From Hamiltosporidium tvaerminnensis (Eukaryota; Microsporidia; Dubosqiidae), in contig JAKIMF020000011.1 in the NCBI GenBank assembly GCA_022605425.2, forward strand, positions 62,001-126,000: DNA of 64,000 bases. Reading direction: 5' to 3'. The notes beneath the pieces are model-generated. The model worked only from the letters and a program-made list of their open reading frames with translations. It ran no database searches and was not told where the DNA came from. The translations under genes and the position numbers were made by a program. Shown here in pieces: positions 39,301 through 53,279 of the stretch (the first letter of the stretch is position 1; every line of letters begins with the position of its first letter).

Positions 39301-42300
39301 ATGTTTCTTTATAATAGGTTAAAATGTTTCACCAGCCTATTCTACTGTGTGTAAAAGGTTATATATGCGCATAATATCTAATGCGCTAAAAAAAATATGA
39401 ATTAAATCGACTTTGAACTTAAATAATAACTGTTTTAGATTACAAATCAAGCAATTAGTGCGAAGTTTCTTTTTATGATATATTTGAAGTCAAAAGCATA
39501 CTGTTGAAATTTTTTAGAAGCGTAAAGTCAATTCGTGTATTTCTGTAATTATTATACTTGAAAAATGTTTAAATTAAATAATCTTAATGATAATTATAGC
39601 ATTTCTTAAATTGCAATTTAGATCGTTGCCAATGTTTGGATTTAATTTAATCAATTTTAGGCAGAAATACTATGATATTATAAATACATTATCGTTCTAT
39701 TAATTGTTTTTATGATTATATTATTTTGTCTTTAATTTTCTATTGATAGAAATATTCTGGTTTTATTTTAAATTTTTTAAACCTTTCATTTATAATTTTA
39801 AGTTTATATCAAAATCGTTACGCGTAGGAACCTAAGGAAGAACATAAATACATGATAAAATCTAATCAAGACCTTATCGCAGAACTTAAAATTCTAACTA
39901 AATTTCCTTTGTATAGACATGGATTGTTCGTATAGATATTAAACCCCTGTAAACCTTTACATATAAAATCGCATCTAAAATAGTTAAAAGTAGGGCCATT
40001 TAGATGACTAGGAATAAATTGTTAATTTAGTTATGTGGTTTCAAACATTTTTGAGTTAGCATTTAGTTTTTACATTTTTTTAGTTTAAAATAATTTTATT
40101 ATTTTTTGTCAAGCTATTTTTTATACAATGAAAGGTTCATGTGATTAAAAACGCAGGTTATTAGAGTACACAAGTAAAGTTTTATAATAGAAGACTTTCA
40201 GAGACAAAAAAACTATTCTAACCTTATGGTAGAGAACTGGTATATTTTTTAGATGTGTGGATTGTTTAAATCAAGGCATATTAAACTTTTTTGTAAAGTT
40301 GTAAATGTTAAAGTTAACTTATTGCTATAAAATAAATGTATTTTGAAAAAAATTCATGCATAATGAATGCTATAACCAATTATTCATGTATAATTAAATA
40401 AAAAATATTAAATTTTTTACTGACATGTATCTCAAGATTTATTTTGGGTATTTCTGTAGCTTATATTGCTATTCTTTATATTATAATGGTTTTTTTTTTA
40501 AAAGACAGACCTTATACTTTTTTAGAAATATTATGCAATGAAATGAATTTAATCGAATACAAATCAAATAGTTTTGCATTAATATAGATCTAATGGATAT
40601 GTAACCCTTTATATTTTTTTTTTATGGAATAGTTTTTTTAGATATTTCTCTACCTATAATATATATTTTATATCTATTTTCTTTTTACTAAAGGTTATGG
40701 AGCAACTCGCGATTTAATTTTTTTAAAAATTTAGATATGTAATTCGTTGGATTTCTATCAAAAATATCTGCAAAGCATACCTATTGTATTAACATCAATG
40801 ATTTTTTTTAGTATTTAGATATTTATGTGGATTAAATTTATTTGCTCTTTTTAACAATGGTCACTAAATTATTTTCTTTGTAATTCAGATAGGTTAGTAT
40901 CTTCTAATGTTTCTTCGCATTATAATAAAAAAATGGCATTTTTTTATATAATAGACTTTTTAATTCCAGAGTTAGAAGTATAGTCTCTTTTTATTAAGTT
41001 TAATGTCTGTTTAACTATTAATTTAAATTTTATAAATTTTTTTACATTTTTTTACAAAGATATAGTACTTTTGGAAATTGGTTTCATATTTCTAGGAGTA
41101 GAGTTAAATTTACCATTTATAAATCTATTTAATTCTGCCAGTTTATAACTAATTACATTCGTTTTGTTTAAACGTAAAATAAATAAAAAAAAAGTTGTGA
41201 GGACTTTTAACGTTTTTTAAAATAACATTGCATATCTTTTTAAAGATTTCTTTATATTTTTATCTTTTTGAGGAAAAATTTTAGTTCCTTCGAAATTTAT
41301 TACGTTACTTTTACAATCTAATTATTAAATATTCTTTTAAATATTTTTTTTTATATTTTTTTTAGCAGATTTCTTTTTGAAGTGATTGAGATGTAAAGCT
41401 AACTTTGTTTATAAAAAATCTTGACTAATATACTTAATTTGAAATCTTTTTGCATATTTTTACAGGAAATGATAAAAATATGCTTTTGTTTTACGGTCGG
41501 TTATATAAAATAGAACAGATATACAATCGACCAGGTTTATTTAAATTAACTCCATGCTTTATAGTATTTTGGCTTCTAAACCACTAAAAAAAATTTATTA
41601 TGAACTTTTATAATTCTTATTAAATTTATGGGCCGAAAATGTAATTCGAAACAAAAATTTTTTCTTATATAACTAAAAATATTGGTTAATCGTTATTATT
41701 TCCGAGTAATATTTTAATAAATGTAATTTTTAGGAAATTAAATAAAGCAAGATCAGTATTCCTTGTTGAATATTAATTTACATGGTGTCTATTTCAAAAA
41801 TAGTTAGATAACAGTATTTTAATAAGCTCTAGGTTTAGAGAAAGTGATGTATGACAATAGATTGCTTTAGTTACAAAGCAAACTTATCGAATTTCTGTTT
41901 GTTTATAAATCAATTAAAGTTTGTAGTTTAGTAAGTATGCTTCAAACCACATTTACCTTATATAGAAAAGAATATTAGATCTTTTCAATTGAAAAATATG
42001 TTTATGATACTAATAAAGAATATTTTAAAATCTATAATTTTAAAAAAATGGTTTTAACAAATTTAATTGTATTATACAGAAAGTAATAAAGTGTATAAAT
42101 CAGAAAAAAGAAATAGAAAAAAAAACAGTACGTTTAAACAAATTATAATTTTTACAATAGACTAATTCATATTAATACTATATATGAACGAAAAAAGTAC
42201 TAATATTGAGATTTAATCATTATTTATATTAAAGGCCGAGCAAATTTTAGCTAATGGTTGTGTTTGTAAGATTTTTATTTTATAAAAAAACTATAGTATA

Positions 42301-45170
42301 CAATATGGAAATAAATGATATTAGAAAGAAACCAAATTTGGCCTCGATGTGGTATTTTTATGTAAATGAAAAAGGAAAAGTATATCATGTACGCTTCGCT
42401 CGTTTCAATAATGTAAGGCTGTATAAATTTAATCTCTAGGTAATATTTTAACTATACGCATTTTAAAGTACGTTTAGAAAATTTATAGCTAGAATGATAA
42501 CTTAAAACCAGTTGTATGTTTGATAGAAGCAAATTTCATAGGTAGAACTTTAGTAAGGTTTCAATAGGAAACCAACTTGAGAGTTTTAAAAATGTAGTTT
42601 TTTGTACACATTACACAGAATCAATGCTTTTCGTATGTTTATAATTAATTTTATGATATTTTTAAATATTGCAAAGTTGACCGTGTATTTTATTAAAGAA
42701 ATACAAAACCTTTTAATTAAAAGAAAATAGATTATACTGATTCTGTCTAATAAAAAAAAACAAATAATGTACTTGTACATGTGGTTGTACAATCAAAACA
42801 ATTTTAAATAAGTAGTGTAATAAAGTTAATATAAGCATTGTATGTGAATACCCGAATTAAAGAATTTGTTATATTTATTTTATTTTTTAACTACTACAAT
42901 AGATACAAGTGTGTTTTTTTAAAAATTCATACAATTCAATAAGGACTACTTTTTTATTTTATAATCATCTAATTTCTATAATTTATTTTACTTAAATCTT
43001 TTAGTTAACACATTTACATAGGAAATATTTAAGAAATCAAGAATATATCGTAAAAACGGTCGAGCAGATATTGGGTACAATCCACTTTATTTTTAGTTTA
43101 TAATTTAAAAGAATCATATAAAGACCTATTATAAAAAATAATTTGGTCTAAAAAAAAATTTTAAAAGATGAATACCATTATGTAGTCATTTGTAGGGTAA
43201 TATTACCATATAAATCAATCAATATATAAATTTTGAAATATAAATATCAAGATAATAATTGAATTGAGGCAAAAGTAAAGCTGATAGGGTCATTCAAATA
43301 AAAAATATGTATTAACATGTCGAAAAGATAAAGTGATAATTTTTTTCAAGATATTATCAAATTAGAAATACACGTTTTCGTAAAACGGTATAAAATATGC
43401 AAAATGGTTACGGTAGTTCTATTCTGTATTTTTTGACTCTATTTTGCTACCAAATGTATATATATTTAACCCTATATAACAATAAGAAAATCTGTATAAA
43501 GTTCTTGTTAAATTTGGTTTAAACGCTTTAATATATTTTACTATATTTTATTTTCTTTACTATAACGACTTTTTTAAAAAGTTAATGCACCACATTATAC
43601 TAAAACTGGTAAAAAAAACTTTTTTGTATGAATTAACATAAATTTTACCGTGTACACCGTTTATAGATGAAAATATAGAGTTTTGTATATAATGATAATA
43701 TCTCAAATTACTTAAAAGCAGTAAATTTTCTTTTAGCATTTTTATTATGTTAAATTTTTTTGCAAACCTATAGATTTTTAGAAAGTGGTAAGGTTTGAAA
43801 AAAAATGTTTTATAGGGTTAAGTTGTCCTTGAGTATTTGGAAGATTATGAATAGATTAAATTAATTTTTATTTTTAGCATCCTTTTTATACCTTGCATTT
43901 TTATTATTTTTTGAGTGAAATTTTATAGATTTGGAAAGTTTTAATCTTGCTTTACATTTAGTGGCTTTTTTGAAAGGCGTTACTGTTCTTAATATCAGAT
44001 TTGCTATTACGCTTAAATACTTTAAATAATATTTACATTTCTTAGATATATTAAAGTTTTATAAGATTTGATTGAGTCTTAACTTATATAATTAATTTTA
44101 TTGGATTTATAATAATTTTTATAAGACTTTTCATTCTCACATGATATTTTTAATTTTTGTTGAATTTTTTAATTTTTACAAGATTTATATAATTCATTTA
44201 GGTTTTATTAAAATTTCTAAGATTTATAGAATATTTGAAAGGTATTTGGTACATCATAACTAATTTTGCAGAAATATAGATTACTTTATAAAGATTTTAT
44301 AACAATTCTGGTTTTTTACTTTAAAATATAATTATTTTGTTTGACGATTTTTGGATTTCTTTACACTTATTATATTTCTTACTGATGTTTTATATTCAGA
44401 TTAAGATCAAAATTTTATAATACATAAAATTAAAGCATATATTCTTTTATAAAATGTTTTTAGATTCTAAAATATATAAATTTAATGTCTTTTGGTCACT
44501 TTGAATGTATAACTTTGATATATATTTTTATCATAGTGTTTTAAATAAAAAGTATTAAAAGAAAAAAAAATATTTATCTTATTTGAGATTAAAGATATTT
44601 GTTCTATCTTATATGTTGGTTAATGAATTATTATGTTTAGTTTTTATTTATTAATCACAAATACAATTTATTTTGGGGGAAAAGGTTAAATTACAAATAT
44701 AACATTCAATATCAAAGTTAAACCGTTATAATATTCAAAAATCTAGAGATTAAAATCACAATTAAAAGTAATGTGATTTTTATTTCAAATTATACATATT
44801 TGTTGGGTTTTTAACAGTTATTTTACAATTATATTATTTACATATAGTTTCTACAAAGATATTTGTAATTGGTTTATTTGAAGAAAGTTGTCATCAGTTT
44901 TACGACCTAAAGAAACAAGAAGATCAAACTATACATACATTAAATTTACTAAAATATTGTATTAGTTTAAAATATATAATTTTGTATAACTAATAAAAAA
45001 TCTGTACTAAAAATGTATTATAGAAATCTTAATCCCTGTTTTGAATTATTCAAAAGATTAAGTAATTTGGGTTGTACTCAATAAAATTCTCTACAATAAT
45101 TATCTTATGTACTATTCACTGGTTTTCTTAGAATATTATACATATTATATATATTTTGTAAAAAAAAATA
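36310..45170. other. Unassigned 9 kb segment between BC3 and D2
   Basis: Relative to BC1-D1, where the two blocks are about 100 bases apart, this segment together with the pyrimidine tract looks like an insertion of nearly 10 kb. I found no terminal repeats, no open frame above 70 codons and no match to the F, M or G blocks. The frame 42254-42439 (61 codons) has a mixed composition that looks slightly more protein-like than its neighbours, but there is nothing recognisable in it. The stretch 43.7-44.5 kb has recurring 'atagattt-gaaag' words and may be a weak tandem repeat; I could not fix a period. Confidence 0.4.
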
Positions 45171-45179
45171 CTAGCTGCT

Positions 45180-46660
45180 TTGGCAAATACGCGTTTACAT
45201 ATATATTTTATTCTTAATATAAGTTAAATTTAAGAAATTCCACACTCGTAACTTCGTATGCTTCTTTTTGTTACAATACTATGTTATTTTGATTTAATTA
45301 AAAGAAAATAGAGAATTGTCTGAAAATTTTCTCATATACACAAAGTTATAATAAAGAATAAAAAATTTAAGTGATACATATTTGCTTATAGAAGCATTCC
45401 TGTTTTTACCACTTTTGTTGAAAATAAAATTGTAGTCTAAGGATATGCATCTTGAATGTGACAAATAAAAATTAGAATTTTTTTTTTAAATTAGTAAATA
45501 ATAATATATAAGATTACATGTAGGAATTATTTTAAATCCATATCTATACGTTTTAAACAATAAATTTATTTTAGATAATACATGGTTTGAAATTAATTTA
45601 TTTTACAGCTATTTTTATAATTTATTTTGTAATTTATTTTTTATTTAAATTTAAATTTAAATTTATGCAATATTCAGATTCGGTTAATGCAAAAAAAAAA
45701 TATGAAAATAATTATAAATACAGGGATATACTTTTAAAACATCTAGGATGATTTAAGAGAAGTAAAGAACATTATTTAAATATGTTTTCTTAAAGATTAA
45801 AATAGTTTCGAAGGGTAAGTTGTAAATGATGTAAGTATCAATTGGGTTAGGGATAAATCAAATTATGATTAGATAGGAATCGTTTAAAGAATAGCTTTTC
45901 TAATATTGAACTAATTTAATTTAAATACGTGTTTAAATGAGATTAGTTTTAGCGAAGTTTACAAGTATAAATATCCAAAGGTTTTTCCTTTTGTGGCATC
46001 TTCTAAGGCTTACCTTAAAGAATACCTTTAGAATATTTGATGCTCTATAGAAAAAACTTTCATCTTTTGAACTACCTGAGCTTTGACTGTACTGAGGTAT
46101 GAGCCAAATAAAACAACTGCCCCACGTTTACTGATAGCAATTCTCTTAAATTTTGAGCTATATTTGCTGCCCTTGTATCTATCCTAGTTAGCTGGATTAT
46201 GAAAAGACTTACTTGGGTTTTATGTTATGGGTCTAAATATGATTCAATGGATAGCCATTCTAAATCACATTCGATATTAGAAAACAGTCGAAGAATTTTA
46301 AATAAGTGATTTTAATAACCCCGTAATGCTCGGTGATAACCAACCAGCACAATCAATTATATTTACAAGAAGTTTAAGTCAATGTGCCGAAACTTGGACA
46401 AATTTACCTATATAACTAGAATAGGTTTTTAAAGCCATATACTTACACAATTAGAAAAACTCCGAAAATCGTTCTTATAAATTTTAAAGTCACATTACCA
46501 ATTAAACTGATTTATCATCTACTGTATCTTACGATTGTAATTCAACTATTTTAAATGCTTTAATTTGGTCATAATCCAAAACCCTGTTTTTTTATTATTT
46601 TTTTAGATATGTTGATATGTATTTGAATTTATTCTTAAATAAATGTGTTCGTTCTATGTA
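45180..46660. repeat. D block, copy 2
   Basis: This is the direct partner of 14080-15580, colinear throughout at an offset near 31.07 kb. It includes a short local array of three aaattt-type units (about 45644-45666) absent from copy 1. Its equivalent of the 68-codon frame in copy 1 is interrupted. It runs into E2 as copy 1 runs into E1. Confidence 0.7.
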
Positions 46661-46679
46661 TTTTTATACAATTATTGTT

Positions 46680-48430
46680 CTCTTTTCTTTCCTATTCTTT
46701 TATCTTAATTCTTCTCTAGTCTTTATTTACTAGTTCCTCATCTTTCTTTCTTACTTTTCTTCGATCATTGTTTTATATCTTTATTAGCATTACTTCTCTA
46801 TAGTTCTATAGATTCCTTTAATTAAAGCCCGAATTTTTTTCTTATATTTTTCTACTACTATATTTATACTTAAGTTTTTATCTCTTAAAATACTCTCTAA
46901 TTTGCTATAAATCTTTGTCTAACTCTTTTTCCTATTTCAGCACTACTCTAATTCCTCTATAGAATTTTTTTCGCTATATCTTTATTTCTATGGTGATATT
47001 CTCTTCGCCAAATCATGTTAGGAAAATAAGATTTACTCCTTACTACATTTCTAAAATAAATTTTAAATCACGATAGTGAATTTACCTTTTGCCAAAACCT
47101 TTATCATATAATATTAGTACCAAAGCATTTAAATCATAAAAACATAATTCATAAAAAAGATTATTTCCTTAAACAAAATTTGAAAAAAAAAATATAGCAA
47201 CTGAATAGTAATTATAAAAGAAAGCAATTTTTAATTATACCTAAGAATTTCCCTAAACAAAATATGAGAGAAAAGAAAGCTTAACTAATTTCTAAACAAT
47301 GTTTTTTAGTTTTTGATTATACAGATTTATTGCTTAAAATTGTTATTGTGTAAATGTTAAAACTTGTTTCCCGATCTATCTTATATTTTTTCCCTAAAAA
47401 ATTAATTCAGTTTCCCTTACCCTATATCTTCTTACTAGAATACTTATTTTAAAAGATTATTGTAATTGTGTAAATTAAATTATTTTCCCTAACTTTCTTA
47501 CTTCCCAGTACAATCTTTATTACTTACTTAATCTTTTTTCCCTAACTTTTATTTTTTCAGAATATTACTTTTCCTTAACTAATATTTTTATCTATTTTTT
47601 ATTTAAATTTCCTAACCAATTCTTCACAGCCTTTACTAATTTATTCTTCCCTGCCTTTTTTTGTTACTTTATAATCTTTTTTCCTAACATATTATTTTCT
47701 CACATACCCTTTTTCCACCCTACCATAATCCTTTATTTTCCCTATCCCAATTTTCTTTTCCCTACCTTCTTTTTTTACCCAATTATTTTTTCTCTGGAAA
47801 TTTCTGCTAAACTGAACTATTTTTTTCTTTCTTTATTAGATGTTTTGTCCTATGCTAATCTTTCTTCACCTACACGAATTACACTCACCAATTTTCTTTT
47901 TTATAAAAAAATATTTTCTCAAACAGTTTTCATTTTCCCTATCCAATTATTTTTTTGTTCAATATAATTTCTTCCATAGATAGTTCTTTTCTTCCTTAAA
48001 TTTCTTTTTCCCACATTTTCTTTCTTCCTATATGTACTTCTTTTTATTCCCTAACTACTAATTTTACTCCTTACTAACTCTTTTTAAGTGGGTGATTAAT
48101 TTCTTCCTTTGATTCTTCTTTCCATAACGCAATTTTCTGTTCCCTAATTTGCTTTTCCTTATTTACTATTTGTTCTTTTCCCTAACATTTCTTTTTCTTT
48201 CTATACTTCTCATTTCCCTGGCCTATCTTGCAAAAATGTTTGAAGTAAAGATGTAGAAAATTTAATAAAAAATATTTTCTCTACTCAAAAAAAAGAAAAT
48301 TTGTTTCATGCACCTATTTATAAAAAAAGAAGTACTTTCCTTAACCTCAGCTACCTAGCCAAGAGTTGTTACTTTCTTCCCTAACTTATTTACGAGAACC
48401 TAGTAAAATTTTTATAAATAAAAATTTATT
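46680..48430. repeat. E tract, copy 2: degenerate ttttccctaac-type repeats
   Basis: This is the same kind of tract as at 16.48-17.59 kb, longer by about 600 bases. Clear units are attttccctaactttctt (about 47482), ttttttccctaactttt (about 47534), tttccttaactaat (about 47569), ttttcctaacat (about 47679), ttttccctatcccaatttt (about 47736), tccctaactacta (about 48048) and tttccctaacatttct (about 48177). The plus strand is almost free of G over long stretches. The interval 47040-47340 is A-rich and interrupts the tract. Its position after block D in both arrangements shows it was duplicated with D, not generated independently. Confidence 0.6.
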
Positions 48431-51400
48431 TACTTTTCCCGAACATTTTTTTAGATTTATTCAAATAAAAAAGTTAAAATAGTCGTTTTAAAGAATAGAG
48501 GTCTCTCCTACCGAAGCTAGAAAAATATTTTACCTCAACTTTTATTTTAAAAAATATTCTTTCGGATGAAAGTATGGAATTACATACGCTAACAAATTTT
48601 TAAAAAGAAAAATGCAACAGCTAAAAACAAATAGGGGAAAAAATTCAAAGTTGGTATTTTTACTTATCTCAAGGAATAAATTTTTATTTGAAATAAACAA
48701 AATAAAGTAAAAAAAGTAAGAAAAAGGAATAAGATTGACTATAGGGTAAATATATAATTACTCCTAATTGGTCCAACACAGAAACCAATCATAACCCTAA
48801 AATTTTCGGGTTAATTTATTTCTCTTTATTTGAATCTGGTTTCTGGATTAAGGTTACAGGTTAAGATGAATATTCTTAGATGATATTTTGAAAAAGAGTC
48901 TGGGTTAATAACCAGCAATTCTACATTATATTTTATTTATAAGGTTTTTGTTTTAAATATGTAGTTTTAGGAAAGAGTTTGGGTCAATAATAAAATGTCT
49001 AGACCATGAAAAAAATGTAAATAGCAGGGGGCGAGTTAGGATTTGTAGCTATATATTAACTTAGATTTATTTTTTTTCATTAGATTTTTTCCTTTTTTAT
49101 TTGTTCTTATGTTTAATACTTTTAAAGTGACTAAAGAATCATATTTATTAAATTGTATTCTCTTATGGGTATTAGGCTAGCTAATCTTACTTTTTTTGGC
49201 ATATAAATCTGTTTTTTCTTTTTAGTTTAGATTAATGGTTCATCCTAACTCTTCATACTACTATATATCTTTTTATATATACTTTCCAACATTTAAGTAA
49301 ATAATGATCTATTTAAGCTAATTTGTTAATCATCTGTTTCCTTTGTTCGTTATTACATTTTAGAATGGTACTTGTATTTTTTTTTCTTCAAGGATTTTCT
49401 ATTTAAGATATTCATTCGTTTAACTTCCTTCATGAATTATATTCAAAACCTAAGGTTTAGAAACATTCTGCTAAGTTAGTACGGAAAAAATAGTTTCCTT
49501 CTAATTAAGTTAGAGGTTTTGTGCATCGACTTACTATTTTACAGTCATTTCTCTAGTTTTAAAGCGTTTCGTTACATTTTCAGAATTTCGAATTATTTTT
49601 TGTAGTTATTTCTTTATCTAATACAGTTTTAATTCTTTTTTATTATATTTTCCTATAATGTAGTCTGTTTTTTCGTTTTTCGATATCAATTTTAAATATT
49701 ATACAGAAAATATTTTGTGAATTATAAATATAGTCTTTTTAGAGGTTTTTAAAATGATTATACTTTTAATGTCGTTCGCCGTTTTTACTTTTTAAATTAA
49801 ATGTTTGTCGGTTTAAATTTTTTTAAAACATTTTTTTGATTTTTTTAAATTTTTTAATAAGATTTGTACTAATTTAAAAGAAATTTTAATCTGTAAGGAA
49901 TTATATATCTTTTTACATTTACTTACAAATTTTTTATGTTTTTTATTTATTTTTACCTGTTCTTTTCAATTTTTTTAAATTCTCTCTTAAATTTAGCTGT
50001 TTTTTCACGTTTTTTTACACCTTTTCAAATTTTTTATTTTTTTTAAATTTTAATTTTTTTTCAAATATCTTATTTGTGCAATTTTTAGAAATTTTAGATT
50101 TGATTGGAATTTGAACAACTTTTTTTATCGATTTTATATGATTTAAGTCTCCTCTAAATCAATTTATCGAAAATTCTTTGTCATATTGTTACATAATGGA
50201 CAATTTTTAGTTTTTTTGCAAAACTTAAGATTTTTTAAAAAATCAGTAAACGTTTTGAATTCTAGCTCGGTTTTTTCAAAAAAAATTCCCAACTAATATT
50301 TGTGAGCTTGAATTTTGTTCAAATTATTTTTAAACTTTTCAATTTTCAATTTTCTATGAAATTACTAATGGTTTGTATTATTGTAGTATATTGTATACTG
50401 TTGTTGGTTTTCATTAAGATAGAATTATATTCTAGCAACGAAATTCGAAAAATTTCTTGAGAAAAAAATTTATTGTGAAAATCTGAACTATTAAATTTTA
50501 TTTCTAGTATTAAAAATTTGTTAAATTTTTAAAATACAGGTGTTAAATAAATAACATTGGTTTTATAATGAATAATTATTCTACTTTGGATAACCTCTAT
50601 TTTAAAACAATCCTTACCTTGACTGTTTCATTAAGACCGAATAATCTCTATTTTTTAACCTTAAATTAATATCCATAAAGCTAAAGATAAAGGAGGGAAT
50701 CCAGACATTTTTGACTAAACTAGAACTTGCTACAAATTTACGATACTTATAATTGTAACTCTTGACGAAAAGGGAAGGTACTTTTTGCAACCGGTTTAAA
50801 TTTTATTTTTTGTTTTACATAATATTATTTTTTGATTATTCGTCTTTTCAAGTATGTATTAAAATATAAGAAAACATTTGGATAGAAAAATTTAGGTAAG
50901 ATAGGAACCATAACTAGTTCAAAAGAACATTAAATTGAGTTTGGTTTGAATATAGTAAATTGTGAAATATATTTTATATTGAGATTAGTTTATATAAAAA
51001 GGAAATCACATTTTAAAGCTCTTAAAACCCGTATAAACTTTACTAAGATCTAGATTTCCGCTTCACTCAATAAATGATAGTAATTACATTAATTTTTTTA
51101 TTGAAAATTTATGTTTACAATTTCATCTCAGATTGAATAAATTATATTTTTTCGTTTAGATAAAAATTTAATTTGGTTTTGCATAGTTTGAGTTTAAAAT
51201 TTACAATTTTTATATGATAATTATGTTTTATAAGATCTCATTAAAAGAATTCACTATATTATTTTTGAATAAAAAACACTAGAAAATAGAGTTATCTTGG
51301 TTTGTTTTCGAGAAAATATAAAGAAATTCATTACTAACTAATACATTCACAAAGTCAATATATTTTTTAAATTCTGGGAGTTAGTATTAATAGTTATCTT

Positions 51401-51615
51401 TTATTCGAAAGTAAATAGGTCAAACGTACAAAATTTAATAAAGTATTTTTTTTACTTTTTAGATACTAATTTTGATGGGATATCGGCTAATTTAATACAT
51501 TTCTTTAGATTTATGAGAGTTTCATTGTTAAGAAAATATGAATGTCTTGACTTGATACTTTTGCAAAACATATAAGACATCTTTCTTTAATTATTTTAAG
51601 TTTTTAATATATAAA
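48430..51615. other. Unassigned region with a T-rich low-complexity stretch
   Basis: No gene is supported. The first 600 bases may continue the duplication seen after E1 (weak). The stretch 49780-50110 is dominated by runs of five to eight T separated by short words such as caaa and aatt. No coding frame above 60 codons is present. Confidence 0.4.
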
Positions 51616-51619
51616 AAAT

Positions 51620-51835
51620 GGATATTTATGAAAAGAATATCAAAAGTGTATTTTAGTTCTTTTATATAGGAGCATATTTTCTTTAAGAATATCAAAGATG
51701 TCTTCATATTAAAGTGTATGTGGAATGGATATTCTTGAAGAGAATATCCGAAGAGTATTATATTTAAAGTCTTAGGGTGGATATTTTGGAGAGAATATAT
51801 AAAATTCTTTGAATCTATTATTTGATATTTAAACT
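51620..51835. repeat. Four-unit tandem repeat, about 53 bases
   Basis: Units begin at 51620, 51672, 51727 and 51779 with ggatattt, gcatattt, ggatattc and ggatattt, each followed after a few bases by agaatat and then a variable A+T tail. Unit 3 contains a perfect dyad: ggatattct and agaatatcc around tgaag at 51727-51749. The units differ from each other by a quarter or so of positions. I find no other copy in the window. Confidence 0.7.
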
Positions 51836-52169
51836 GTATTTGTAATATTATTTTTTTATTGTGTATATGAATATTATAATGAGACTTTAAGATTTATAGA
51901 AGGGTCGAAGTTACTATAGACTGACGGAATTCAATAAAATAATCATGTTCAAGTAGTTTTATATTAAGGGTTTGCTTAAAAACCAGTCGTTTAATTTTGG
52001 TAAATCTTTTGCATTAGAGCCAATTTTAGATGCAATAAAAGCATTGAGATGGTTACTTTATTATCTTATAAACCCGAATTTATATTATTTTCTATTCTAT
52101 AATTTTAGTAATTGGTTATTAAAAAATTTAAAACTATAAATATGGTTACATTTTTATCCTTTTGTATCT

Positions 52170-52880
52170 ACAGCGGTATTCTTACTATGTCTATGGATAT
52201 GGGATTTGTTATCCTTAGGATATTAATTCACCGATGCCCTAATAAAACTATTTTCCACCCTACTGATGTAGAAGCCAGAAAACAAATGCCACTAATGCTG
52301 ACTGATATTGATATTCCTCTGAAATTCGCAGCTGAATTTACTTTTACTATTAACCATTCTGATATGGTTTGTTGAAGGGTTATGTAAGATTATTTGCATA
52401 GGTTAGACATAAATTCAAATGGTAGTAGCAAATAACTCGTTCGATATCGTAAAAAGTCAAATTTTTTAAAAATGTGAATTTTTTCAGCTATTAAAATGTT
52501 ATATATAATCCTATTAGCATAAATACGCGATTTACAGTGACTATAATGTAATATGCCCTGATTACGGGACTAAATTGCCTCTTTTAATGAAGTACTTTTA
52601 TAAGAAGGTATACAATAAGGAACTATAAAATATAGAGACATAAAACCAGTATAGCATCTCTTAAAGAAACTTTTAAAAATTTTAAAGAATGGTAATTATA
52701 TTAAGTTATATTTAGCTTTATTGGGATTTTAACAATTCCTATTTTCTCTCTTCTTCGACTATACATGCTTCTAAAATGGTGTATATGTCTTCTGAAAAGT
52801 GAATTTATCTTATAATAAATATGTTCACTGTCTATATTTTAGGGATATAATACCTTTCTAGGTTTTTTATTACTTTTTTC
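52170..52880. repeat. M block, copy 2
   Basis: This is the direct partner of 75-860, best between 52361 and 52460. An 87-codon open frame (52112-52375) covers its 5' part, with a mixed composition including His, Pro and Met runs. The same stretch in copy 1 is broken by stops and indels, so coding is not supported, though a recently decayed copy 1 cannot be excluded. A 400-base unassigned stretch separates it from BC4. Confidence 0.62.
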
Positions 52881-53279
52881 ATTACTCTGTCTATTCTTTT
52901 GTCCTAAATCATATATTCTAGTAAAAAAAAAATTTATAGCATATTAAAACTATGTTTATATGTTTCGTACTTTAGAAATAATCTACTTATTTATATTATA
53001 TAGTTTTTAGGTTAATTTTTTTGTTTTTTCTTTAAATCCAATGCAATTATATTTATAGTAATTAAATCGTTATTTTAACTTCTAGTGGTAACACCAGTTA
53101 CTTTTTTTGTTAGTAATTTGATATTTTATTAAATCTGTATAGTCTTTACTGTAATACAAACTAGAATATGGGGCGTTATTTATTTGAATATGAAATCATT
53201 TTTTTTATAGTTGTTAATATGGTAAATCGAACTTTTATCTAAAAATTTGAGTACAAGTTGAATTCTATTTACCTTATTT

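Noticed and set aside
42254-42439. 61-codon frame with a mixed amino-acid composition
   Set aside because: It is too short, has no recognisable motif, no second copy to compare with, and no supporting context.
43700-44500. Possible tandem repeat with atagattt-gaaag words
   Set aside because: Intervals are irregular and I could not fix a period; it may be chance in T-rich DNA.
46680-48430. A functional telomere or chromosome end
   Set aside because: The ccctaa words are impure, irregularly spaced, and flanked on both sides by other repeat blocks.
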